From positions 372,001-436,000 of the forward strand of contig CANMCO010000003.1 in assembly GCA_947496355.1 (NCBI GenBank): a stretch of DNA of 64,000 nt. The letters are read 5' to 3'. Source of the DNA: an uncultured Aquimarina sp. (GTDB lineage Bacteria > Bacteroidota > Bacteroidia > Flavobacteriales > Flavobacteriaceae). This document shows positions 50,683-58,172 of this stretch, one piece after another. The translations under genes and the position numbers were made by a program. Every line of letters starts with the position of its first letter. Position 1 is the first letter of the stretch. The notes below the pieces were generated by a model. It worked only from the letters and a program-made list of their open reading frames with translations. It ran no database searches and had not been told where the DNA came from.

Positions 50683-52463
50683 TGGCCATATACAAGTTTA
50701 TATTAAAACCAGGAAAAGGAGTGAGGACAATTACTCCTGATGATTTAGAATTAATTGAAAAGGATTTTACAGAAGATATACAATTGCAAAGAACTTTTTT
50801 GCAAAACATTTCTGATGAGTTTAGAGGTAAAATTGATCAAAATAGAGTAATTACCTCTAATCAACGACAAATTACGTATAACTCGAATATAGCAAAAAAT
50901 GATGATACCTATTTACTTACTTATAATACAGATAATCAAAACATAGAGTTTATAGCGTCATCAGGTTTTCCGGGGCTGGGTACGGTAAGAAGATTGGTTG
51001 TAAAGTTAGAAACAGAAAATGCAGTAGAGTTTAGAGGGCAATTTGCTTCTCAAATCGTTATCGCTCCGAAGGGGAAAGTACCTATGTCTTCAGGCAGAGG
51101 GAATGTGATAGAAGTATATTTGGTACGTACACAAGATTCTAGAAATCTCATGTTTTTAACTGGGGATTTGGATAGTGAAAATACAGGTACCGGAAGTTCT
51201 ACAGGATTAGAAGCTATCGATCAGAGTAATGGAATTGGATGGAGGTTAAAAGGTAGAAATCCTGCTAATTATGGTAATATAGGTTATAATGCTATCGATT
51301 TTTCTGAAGGACGTTTTAATGGTGATGGAGGAGCTACAGGATATCATTCTTTTGCTCTTGGAGAAAATACGAAAGCCAGTGCAGAGTATTCTTTCTCTTT
51401 TGGTGATGGCTCAGAAGCCACAGGTGATAGTTCTTTTGCCGGAGGGAGTAATGCCAAAGCCAATGAGTCTAATGCTTTCTCCTTTGGTAGAAGCACTCAG
51501 GCAAATGGACGTAATTCTATAGCTATGGGTGATGGATCAAATGCTTCTGGAGTTAATTCTGTTGCTCTAGGTTCCGGAAATGCTATAGATAACAATACTT
51601 TTGCATTTGGAGGTTCAGCATTTGGAAATCGCTCTATAGCAATTAATGGTAATACAAATGGAGAGAACTCCATATCTATATTAGGAGTTTCATTACTTAC
51701 TCGAAGTACTGCAATAGGTTTTGGGGCTTATGCGGCTGCTCAAGAAGCGGTCGTTTTGGGTAATAGTAGAGCAGATTCTTTTAGAGAGTTTGCAGTAGGT
51801 TCATACCCCGTTATATTAGGAGCAAGTGTAGGCAGTCAAACAGAATGGATTCCCTCAGATAGATTATTTACAATTGGGAATGGTACAGATGGATTAAATA
51901 GAAGTAATGCTTGCGTGATTTTAAAAAACGGAACTATAACAGCACCATCTTTAACTAATCCTTTGATTGATACAGCAGGACCAAAGGCCTTAATAACTAA
52001 AGAATATGCAGATGCAAATTACGGTAATGGTGGTACATCAGGTTTTGGCAAACTAGAAACCTTTGAAATTACATTAACCAATGGAGATCTACTATTTGGT
52101 GATACAAAACCACTGACTGAACTTATACCGGCAAGATTGAATCATGTAATTGTAATCAATAGAATTGCGATTTTAGGTAATATTACTAAAGGAGTAGAAC
52201 AATCTTATGCAAATGTTTTTATAGCATATAATAAACCTGGTTATAATTTTGAATTAATTGAAGTTAAAACTGATGCAGGAAAGCAATTACAAACTAATTC
52301 TACAGATTGGGATTTAGACAATAATTTATTAGATATAGCACAAAGTCCGGTCTCAGCTGCAGTAGTACTTAAAGGCCCTGATGGTGTTGGAACATCGGGT
52401 TTAGAAGGTACTGTAAATGTCAAAATAGAGTACTCATATATGGATGTAACTTCTATAGTCTAA
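50682..52463 (+). CDS. Tail fibre with YadA/trimeric-autotransporter-like head repeats
   Basis: A 593-aa protein. After an N-terminal segment shared with the short fibre, residues 220-370 hold about ten head repeats of 13-15 residues (HSFALGENTKASA, YSFSFGDGSEATG, NSIAMGDGSNASG, NSVALGSGNA). These are the left-handed beta-roll repeats of YadA/Hia-type trimeric adhesins, implying a trimer. The C-terminal domain of about 130 residues (LFGDTKPLTELIPARLNHVIVIN) is a probable tip. It is not secreted by itself (no signal or anchor), so it is a fibre of the particle. Confidence 0.8.
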   Translation: MAIYKFILKPGKGVRTITPDDLELIEKDFTEDIQLQRTFLQNISDEFRGKIDQNRVITSNQRQITYNSNIAKNDDTYLLTYNTDNQNIEFIASSGFPGLGTVRRLVVKLETENAVEFRGQFASQIVIAPKGKVPMSSGRGNVIEVYLVRTQDSRNLMFLTGDLDSENTGTGSSTGLEAIDQSNGIGWRLKGRNPANYGNIGYNAIDFSEGRFNGDGGATGYHSFALGENTKASAEYSFSFGDGSEATGDSSFAGGSNAKANESNAFSFGRSTQANGRNSIAMGDGSNASGVNSVALGSGNAIDNNTFAFGGSAFGNRSIAINGNTNGENSISILGVSLLTRSTAIGFGAYAAAQEAVVLGNSRADSFREFAVGSYPVILGASVGSQTEWIPSDRLFTIGNGTDGLNRSNACVILKNGTITAPSLTNPLIDTAGPKALITKEYADANYGNGGTSGFGKLETFEITLTNGDLLFGDTKPLTELIPARLNHVIVINRIAILGNITKGVEQSYANVFIAYNKPGYNFELIEVKTDAGKQLQTNSTDWDLDNNLLDIAQSPVSAAVVLKGPDGVGTSGLEGTVNVKIEYSYMDVTSIV

Positions 52464-52468
52464 CCTAA

Positions 52469-52990
52469 ATGAAAAATCAAAATGATTTTGTCTTTCTACA
52501 CCCAACCAAAACAGGAGGTACCTCTGTTCTTGAGGCGTTAATGACTAAGTATTCTGTATACAAGAATCATTTACCAATAAATTCTGGCGTATTATGTAGA
52601 AAGAAAAATAATAAGAATGTTTTTGTTTTTTCAATATGTAGGAATCCATATGATAGAGTGCTATCGATGTTCAACTTTTTTGAAATAGCAAAAAATATGA
52701 AATTTGATGAGTTTTTGATATATTTAGAAAAGATGAGGGATAATAACATATTTTATTACCCTCAATATAAATATATTCAATATAAAGATTTCAAAGTTGA
52801 TGATGTTATTCGATTAGAACAGATGTCAGATGATTGGGAAAGAGTAATAAATGGGGTTTTAAAAATATCTGTAAAAGAACTTCATGTAAACAGAGAAACT
52901 CAGCGTAAAAAGAATTTAACAAATAACGAGAAGTCCACCATATACAATCTATATAAAAAGGATTTTGAAGTCTTGGGATATAAAAGGTAA
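52469..52990 (+). CDS. Sulfotransferase family protein
   Basis: A 173-aa protein with the PAPS 5'-phosphosulfate-binding loop HPTKTGGTSVLE (residues 11-22) and the 3'-phosphate-binding motif ICRNPYDRVLSMF (about residues 56-68). It is the sulfotransferase family 2 pattern of carbohydrate sulfotransferases, shorter than most of them. It begins six bases after the fibre gene, as last gene of the tail operon. It may sulfate a fibre or a surface glycan, or may be an unrelated passenger; no signal peptide is present. Function is inferred. Confidence 0.8.
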   Translation: MKNQNDFVFLHPTKTGGTSVLEALMTKYSVYKNHLPINSGVLCRKKNNKNVFVFSICRNPYDRVLSMFNFFEIAKNMKFDEFLIYLEKMRDNNIFYYPQYKYIQYKDFKVDDVIRLEQMSDDWERVINGVLKISVKELHVNRETQRKKNLTNNEKSTIYNLYKKDFEVLGYKR

Positions 52991-53163
52991 TCTACATGTA
53001 GAATATTAATTTCTTCGTTACTTTTAAGAAACAAATGTTACTAAAATTATAAAGCGTATCATCATATTATTATTTTTTGTGTAGTTTCGCTTCTTTAAAT
53101 TTTTGATGCGATAACATCGTCTTGATTTTTAATGAATATTACCCCTAAACTCCGAAGTTGAAT

Positions 53164-53559
53164 ATGTCGAAACCTATTACTGAAAATGGTTGTATTAAAA
53201 AATACGATCTAGATTTTGGAAAAGTGTTTTTTTATGAAAATTACCTTATAATCGAGGTTGCAGAAGGTATCTGTTTTGACTATGAAAAAGCCAAAGAGAT
53301 CTCTCTTTTAACTAATTTACATTTTGGAAACCGGCCTTTTGGATATATTTCTCATAGAGTAAATTCCTATTCGTTAGAACCCACGGGGTATATGAAAATG
53401 GAAGTGATATTTCCCCACCTCAAAGTATTTTCTGCAGTAACGTACACTAAGTTTCAAAAGTCCGGCATAAGCGTGGAAAACATGTTTTACCAAGATGAGA
53501 TTAAACGTTTTGATAACCTTGAAGGAGCAGTAGAGTGGACCAAAGAACAACTTATGTAA
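53164..53559 (+). CDS. Conserved flavobacterial small protein (SpoIIAA-like fold suspected)
   Basis: A 131-aa cytoplasmic protein from ATG 53164 (TTG at 53158 is an alternative). Alternating strands and helices (YDLDFGKVFFYENYLIIEVAEGICFDYEKAKEI, FGNRPFGYISHRVNSYSL, EVIFPHLKVFSAVTYTKFQ) resemble the STAS/SpoIIAA-like proteins of Flavobacteriaceae, but there is no conserved phospho-Ser motif that I recognise. Monocistronic; function unknown. Confidence 0.7.
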   Translation: MSKPITENGCIKKYDLDFGKVFFYENYLIIEVAEGICFDYEKAKEISLLTNLHFGNRPFGYISHRVNSYSLEPTGYMKMEVIFPHLKVFSAVTYTKFQKSGISVENMFYQDEIKRFDNLEGAVEWTKEQLM

Positions 53560-53697
53560 GATCCTTTTCGGTTTATAGTATATGTAAAATCTCCTAAAGA
53601 TGAATGTTTTTAGTTAAAATTACTACAGCTAATTTTTCAAAATCATAATGTTTTAAAAACTATTGCGCAATTATAAAAAATAGAATAATTTGTGCTC

Positions 53698-54552
53698 ATG
53701 GAAACAATAATGAATTATTTTGAGACAATTCCTTCATCACACCGAAGTTTGATATTGGTAGGAGGTATTGCTTTTTTTTGGCTAATAGAGTATGCCGCAC
53801 CTTTAATTAAGTTTGATTATAAAAAATTTAAACATGCTTGGCCAAATATTTTCTTTACGTTAACAACAATAGTAATTAATTTTTTCTTAGCCTTTATTTT
53901 GCTTAAAACAAGTGATTGGACCGTAGCTAATAAATTTGGAGTGCTACAGTGGTTAGATCTTCCACTTTGGGCAACAGTATTGCTTGGTGTAGCTTTATTA
54001 GATCTTATTGGTGCATGGTTAGCACATTATGTAGAACATATGGTAAAACCATTATGGATGTTTCATTTAATTCATCATACAGATAATCATGTAGATACTA
54101 CAACTGCCAATAGACACCATCCAGGAGAGAGTGTAATACGTTTTGTATTTACAACCTTGGCCGTGTTTGTTGTTGGTGCTCCTGTAGGAATAATTATGTT
54201 GTATCAATCGCTATCAGTAGTGTTGTCACAATTTAATCATGCTAATATCTCTTTACCTAAAAAATTAGATGATATGATTAGTTGGGTAATTGTTTCTCCC
54301 GATATGCATAAGGTTCATCATCATTATGTATTACCATATACAGATACTAATTATGGAAATATTTTTTCGATTTGGGATAGGATGTTTGGTACTTTCGCAA
54401 AAATAAAGAATGAAGATTTGGTATATGGGGTAGATACCTATCCTGATGTAGACTCAAATGCTAAAATTAGCAAATTGCTTAAGCTTCCTTTTAATAGCTA
54501 CCGTACACCAGTTGGTGCAAAATTTGAAGGAGAAAAACCTGAAGCAGAATAA
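53698..54552 (+). CDS. Sterol desaturase / fatty acid hydroxylase family protein
   Basis: A 284-aa di-iron membrane oxygenase. Hydrophobic helices are at about 18-36, 48-72 and 84-106. The histidine clusters are HYVEH (HxxxH), HLIHH (HxxHH), RHH and MHKVHHHY (HxxHH), together forming the iron-binding sites. It likely hydroxylates a fatty acid or lipid; substrate unknown. ATG 53698 is chosen over GTG 53692. A terminator follows at 54582. Confidence 0.9.
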   Translation: METIMNYFETIPSSHRSLILVGGIAFFWLIEYAAPLIKFDYKKFKHAWPNIFFTLTTIVINFFLAFILLKTSDWTVANKFGVLQWLDLPLWATVLLGVALLDLIGAWLAHYVEHMVKPLWMFHLIHHTDNHVDTTTANRHHPGESVIRFVFTTLAVFVVGAPVGIIMLYQSLSVVLSQFNHANISLPKKLDDMISWVIVSPDMHKVHHHYVLPYTDTNYGNIFSIWDRMFGTFAKIKNEDLVYGVDTYPDVDSNAKISKLLKLPFNSYRTPVGAKFEGEKPEAE

Positions 54553-54581
54553 TTTTGTAGAAGAATAAGAATGAAATAATT

Positions 54582-54613
54582 AAGGCTGATTTATTGAAAA
54601 TCAGCCTTTTTTT
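54582..54613 (+). terminator. Intrinsic terminator
   Basis: AAGGCTGATTT, 5-base loop, AAATCAGCCTT with T's following: an 11-bp stem 30 bases after the hydroxylase stop. Confidence 0.88.
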
Positions 54614-54636
54614 AACTCAATTATACAGTCAAGTGT

Positions 54637-54771
54637 TTAATATACATAACGATTTGGTTGTATACGAATATGATATTCATAGTCATCCCCGCTCTGTGTG
54701 AAACCCAAAAATAGGTTTTGTTTCTGTTTGACTCCTTTTAATTTCTTCTTGATATTCTTTATAGCTTTCAT
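54637..54771 (-). CDS. Small basic peptide gene, 44 aa
   Basis: ATG at 54771 to TAA at 54637. The product is basic at the N-terminus (MKAIKNIKKKLKGVKQKQ) and aromatic/acidic at the C-terminus (SGDDYEYHI...NRYVY). It is the last of three small open frames on the same strand, each starting with ATG. No family is recognised. It may be a leader, a secreted peptide or a RiPP-like precursor; no modifying enzyme is next to it. Confidence 0.5.
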   Translation of the reverse strand: MKAIKNIKKKLKGVKQKQNLFLGFTQSGDDYEYHIRIQPNRYVY

Positions 54772-54807
54772 GGTAGTAGTTTTGATTGATGAATGTTTCG
54801 TTTACAA

Positions 54808-54894
54808 TTATCTGTAACGTCTTTTAGAATTCCAGATATGCCCTTTTGTTGCAGGTAATTTTTTTGTTATTTGATTGTTGTCTAAAGTTCTCAT
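54808..54894 (-). CDS. 28-aa peptide, tandem copy A
   Basis: ATG 54894 to TAA 54808. The peptide starts MRTLDNNQITKKLPATKG and ends GHIWNSKRRYR. It shares 23 of 28 residues with the copy at 54946-55032, and the stretch before each ATG (AAAAACAG[A/T]AATT) is also alike. The differences are mostly amino-acid changes in the middle, with the N-terminal 12 residues and the KRRYR end constant. It is a duplicated small gene with unknown function. Confidence 0.55.
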   Translation of the reverse strand: MRTLDNNQITKKLPATKGHIWNSKRRYR

Positions 54895-54906
54895 AATTTC
54901 TGTTTT

Positions 54907-54930
54907 TGATTGATTGATTGATTGATTGAT
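54907..54930. repeat. TGAT tetranucleotide repeat (6 copies)
   Basis: Six TGAT units in a row, between the two 28-aa peptide genes. The matching spacer after copy A (about 54784-54792) has only two. The number difference between duplicated spacers suggests slipped-strand expansion. Confidence 0.75.
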
Positions 54931-54945
54931 GAATGTTGGTTTAGA

Positions 54946-55032
54946 TTATCTGTAACGTCTTTTAGTGTTCCAGATATATCCTTTTGTTCCTGTTACTTTT
55001 TTTGTTATTTGATTGTTATCTAAAGTTCTCAT
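54946..55032 (-). CDS. 28-aa peptide, tandem copy B
   Basis: ATG 55032 to TAA 54946. Starts MRTLDNNQITKKVTGTKG and ends GYIWNTKRRYR. It is the first of the three small genes in the direction of transcription, so the promoter would lie between 55033 and about 55150. The nearly identical N-terminus and strongly basic C-terminus of the two copies argue that the peptide is translated. The product class is unknown. Confidence 0.55.
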   Translation of the reverse strand: MRTLDNNQITKKVTGTKGYIWNTKRRYR

Positions 55033-55335
55033 AATTACTGTTTTTTAATTGTTATATACTTACTAGACGTACATAAATCAATTTCGTTACAGTACTATGT
55101 ATAAAAAGGTACTATTTTAACACTTATTAACATTTTTTGCTTCAAAATAGGGGGTTAGACGGTAGAAAAACTCTAATTCTTATAAAAACAATCATATTCT
55201 AGATGTTTCCAGAAACCTATTAATTAGGTCTTTTTTATAAGAAAAGCACAAACTTTTCATAAAACAGATACACAGAGTTTATTTAAAGAGTAATTTAAAT
55301 CCTCTTCAATTGATCATAATTTAAAATGGGAAAGC
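55033..55335. other. Intergenic region, no gene seen
   Basis: About 300 AT-rich bases between the minus-strand small peptide genes and the methyltransferase gene. It should carry divergent promoters. I see no additional coding frame or strong repeat. Confidence 0.5.
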
Positions 55336-56016
55336 ATGAAAAGGTCAAATAAAATTTACACGTTTTTATTTCTGATAGGTATAATTGAAATTGCTAGTGC
55401 ACAATATAAGGAAGACCAATGGGCAGACCGGGATACTTGGATGGATGTGTCTAAAATATTTAAGCTATCTAATATAGAAGCCGGTGATTTTGTTGCCGAT
55501 ATTGGATGTCATGAGGGTTATTTGACAATTCATATTGCAAAACAGGTGGGAGCATCTGGTAAAGTATATGCTGTAGATGTACGAGAGGATAGATTGAATA
55601 AACTAGATGAACATTTAAGAGAAAGAAAATTTACTCATGTAAATACTATATTGGGAGATTATGATAATCCAAAACTTCCTGAAAAATTGTTGGATGCCGT
55701 TGTCGTTATGGATACCTATCATGAAATGGATGATTATATGGTTATTTTGAAGCATATCAAGAAATCTCTTAAACCCGATGGACGAATTGTGATTATAGAA
55801 AAGTTTAAATCCCGGATGCGTAATAAAACAAGAGATGAACAAATGGAAGCCCATACATTATCTGTGGATTATGTAAAATCAGAATTAGAAGAAGCGGGTT
55901 TTTCTATTTCAACAGAAATTAAAAATTTTGGCAGCTGGGAAAATGAAACAAATAAAAAGATTTGGATATTAGTCGGGACACCAAATGAATTAAATAGAGA
56001 ACCTCAAAACAAATAA
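55336..56016 (+). CDS. Exported class I SAM-dependent methyltransferase-like protein
   Basis: A 226-aa protein with an N-terminal signal peptide (IYTFLFLIGIIEIASAQ) and a Rossmann methyltransferase core: VADIGCHEGYLTIHIAKQV (motif I), VYAVDVREDRL (motif II), VVVMDTYHEMDD (motif IV) and KPDGRIVIIEKF (motif V). An exported SAM enzyme is odd, because SAM is not expected in the periplasm. The signal may be a membrane anchor instead. Substrate unknown. The last codons and the stop lie in a terminator hairpin. Confidence 0.82.
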   Translation: MKRSNKIYTFLFLIGIIEIASAQYKEDQWADRDTWMDVSKIFKLSNIEAGDFVADIGCHEGYLTIHIAKQVGASGKVYAVDVREDRLNKLDEHLRERKFTHVNTILGDYDNPKLPEKLLDAVVVMDTYHEMDDYMVILKHIKKSLKPDGRIVIIEKFKSRMRNKTRDEQMEAHTLSVDYVKSELEEAGFSISTEIKNFGSWENETNKKIWILVGTPNELNREPQNK

Positions 56017-56036
56017 ATTGCTTTGAGGTTCTTTTA
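55998..56036. terminator. Terminator overlapping the methyltransferase 3' end
   Basis: AGAACCTCAAA pairs with TTTGAGGTTCT around a 13-base loop containing the stop codon, followed by TTTATC. The left arm encodes the final residues of the methyltransferase. Confidence 0.75.
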
Positions 56037-56050
56037 TCTAATTACTAAAA

Positions 56051-56428
56051 TTATATAGTTTCTCCGCTATGCACTGGACTTAATTCATTCATTTCACTTT
56101 CTGAATATATACGTGATTTAATAACAAAGCGAATACCCATAGGAATTTCCAAAGAAAAACTTGCTCCACGACCTTCAACCACGTCTACAGTAAGTTGTGT
56201 GTGTTTCCAGTATTCAAATTGATCACTAGACATATAAAAGTCACATCCATGAATATTTCCTAACCATACATCGGTTTCATTAATCATCAATTCACCTTTT
56301 TCAAAGCACATTGGTGAAGAGCCATCACAGCATCCACCGCTCTGATGAAACATTAACTTCCCATGTTTTTCTTTAAGAGTATCGATTACAGCAATAGCCG
56401 AATCAGTTATTTTAACGCGTTGAATCAT
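56051..56428 (-). CDS. DUF779 family protein, partner of the aldehyde dehydrogenase
   Basis: A 125-aa protein. The conserved cysteine-rich motif HQSGGCCDGSSPMC is complete, and the end (EGRGASFSLEIPMGIRFVIKS) matches DUF779. This family nearly always lies next to an aldehyde dehydrogenase gene, as here (9-base gap). It may deliver a metal or serve as an accessory factor for the enzyme; the mechanism is not known. Confidence 0.9.
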   Translation of the reverse strand: MIQRVKITDSAIAVIDTLKEKHGKLMFHQSGGCCDGSSPMCFEKGELMINETDVWLGNIHGCDFYMSSDQFEYWKHTQLTVDVVEGRGASFSLEIPMGIRFVIKSRIYSESEMNELSPVHSGETI

Positions 56429-56437
56429 AAACTATAT

Positions 56438-57961
56438 TTAGAAAAAACCCATTGGTTTTTTGTCATATGAAATAAGCATGTTTTTGGTTTGACGGTAGTG
56501 ATTAAGCATCATTTTATGATTTTCTCTACCTATACCAGATTTTTTGTACCCACCAAATGGCGCATGAGCAGGATAATTGTGATAGCAATTTACCCAAACG
56601 CGACCGGCTTGTACTGCTCTTGAAATTTGATATGCTTGATGTGTATCTCTTGTCCAGACACCTGCACCTAGACCATAAAGCGTGTCATTTGCAATTTCAA
56701 TAGCTTCGGCCTCATCTTTAAAAGTTGTTACACACGCTACAGGGCCAAATATCTCTTCCTGAAATACTCGCATTTTATTGTTACCTTTTAATAGTGTAGG
56801 TTTAACGTAATACCCGTTTTCCAGGCCTTCAACATAAGCTTCTTCGCCTCCTGTTAATACTTCACACCCTTCGTCTTTTCCAATATTGATGTAGTTAAGA
56901 ACTTTTTCAAATTGATCATTAGAGGCCTGGGCACCCATCATTGTTTCAGGATCGAGAGGATGACCTAGTTTAATTGCTTCGGTACGCTCAATAACACGCT
57001 CAATAAATTCATCATAAATACTCTCTTGAATTAGAATTCTTGATGGGCACGTGCATACCTCTCCTTGATTCAGAGCAAACATGACAGCACCTTCTATCGC
57101 TTTGTCAAAAAACTCATCATCAGCTTCCATTATACTTTCGAAGAAAATATTTGGAGATTTTCCACCAAGCTCAAGTGTCACCGGAGTAATGTTTTTTGAT
57201 GCATATTGCATGATCAACTGCCCCGTAGTGGTTTCGCCTGTAAAAGCAACTTTATTGATTCTAGGACTTGATGCCAAAGGTTTACCAGCTTCAGCTCCAA
57301 AACCATTAACAACATTAAGAACACCGTCAGGAAGAATTCCTTCAATAAGCTCTATTAATATCATTATTCCTACTGGAGTTTGTTCTGCGGGTTTTAGTAC
57401 AACGCAATTTCCTGCGGCTAATGCTGGAGCAATTTTCCAAGTGGCCATTAATATAGGAAAGTTCCATGGGATTATTTGCCCTACAACTCCTAAGGGTTCT
57501 TGTAGGTTAAGAGAAACGGTATTAGAATCGAGCTCACTTACAGAGCCTTCTTCAGAGCGAATTACGCCTGCAAAATATCTAAAATGATCAACTGCTAAGG
57601 GTAAATCTGCCGCTAGAGTCTCACGAATTGCTTTTCCGTTATCCCAGGTTTCTGCTTGGGCTAATGCATCGAGGTTTTCTTCTATAATATTAGCAATTTT
57701 TAGTAGGCAATTACTTCTAAATGTGGCTGATGAGTTATTCCATTCCGGAGCCGCTTTCCATGCTGCATCGATGGCAAGCTCAATATCTTCTGCTGTAGAA
57801 CGAGCAATTTTAGTAAAACTAGTTCCGTCGACCGGTGAGATATTGTCAAAATATTCTCCTTTTACGGGTTTGGTCCATTTTCCACCAATGTAGTTATCGT
57901 ATTGGTCCTTAAAATTAGGTCTTTTTTCCTTTCCTTTTGGGGTGGGTTGAGCGATACTCAT
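56438..57961 (-). CDS. NAD(P)-dependent aldehyde dehydrogenase
   Basis: A 507-aa class 3-like aldehyde dehydrogenase oxidising an aliphatic aldehyde to the acid. The catalytic glutamate is in LELGGKSPN and the nucleophilic cysteine in [33 protein letters not shown] binds the cofactor. The C-terminal [25 protein letters not shown] is typical of the AldA/ExaC-like group. It is operonic with DUF779 and divergent from an AraC-type regulator that may control it. Confidence 0.94.
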   Translation of the reverse strand: MSIAQPTPKGKEKRPNFKDQYDNYIGGKWTKPVKGEYFDNISPVDGTSFTKIARSTAEDIELAIDAAWKAAPEWNNSSATFRSNCLLKIANIIEENLDALAQAETWDNGKAIRETLAADLPLAVDHFRYFAGVIRSEEGSVSELDSNTVSLNLQEPLGVVGQIIPWNFPILMATWKIAPALAAGNCVVLKPAEQTPVGIMILIELIEGILPDGVLNVVNGFGAEAGKPLASSPRINKVAFTGETTTGQLIMQYASKNITPVTLELGGKSPNIFFESIMEADDEFFDKAIEGAVMFALNQGEVCTCPSRILIQESIYDEFIERVIERTEAIKLGHPLDPETMMGAQASNDQFEKVLNYINIGKDEGCEVLTGGEEAYVEGLENGYYVKPTLLKGNNKMRVFQEEIFGPVACVTTFKDEAEAIEIANDTLYGLGAGVWTRDTHQAYQISRAVQAGRVWVNCYHNYPAHAPFGGYKKSGIGRENHKMMLNHYRQTKNMLISYDKKPMGFF

Positions 57962-58172
57962 AGTAAATAAGAATTAAAATTTGTTAAGTAATGAAATGTG
58001 TGTGTTTTGTCAGAAATAAGTAAGTCACTGACAAGTAAGGTTCTATCTATAAATATACGCTATTTTTATTGATTTGTATTATGGATTCTTGCAAATGTTT
58101 TAGGAGTGTTTAATAGTATTGTTTTAATTTTTTAATATTAAAATATAATCAATTTTTAGTTCCTTTGTTATT

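Noticed and set aside
28718..52990. Complete prophage
   Set aside because: Only tail genes are present. No capsid, portal, terminase, replication, integrase or lysis gene is seen, and no attachment-site repeats flank the region.
28718..52990. Standard AAA+-containing extracellular contractile injection system
   Set aside because: No Walker-type AAA+ ATPase is encoded in the locus, and the sheath is of the DUF2586 phage-like type, so I call it tail-like rather than canonical eCIS.
54784..55032. CRISPR array or insertion-sequence ends in the duplicated stretch
   Set aside because: Only two copies of about 140 bp exist and both contain matching open frames; there are no regular short repeats, spacers, transposase or terminal inverted repeats.
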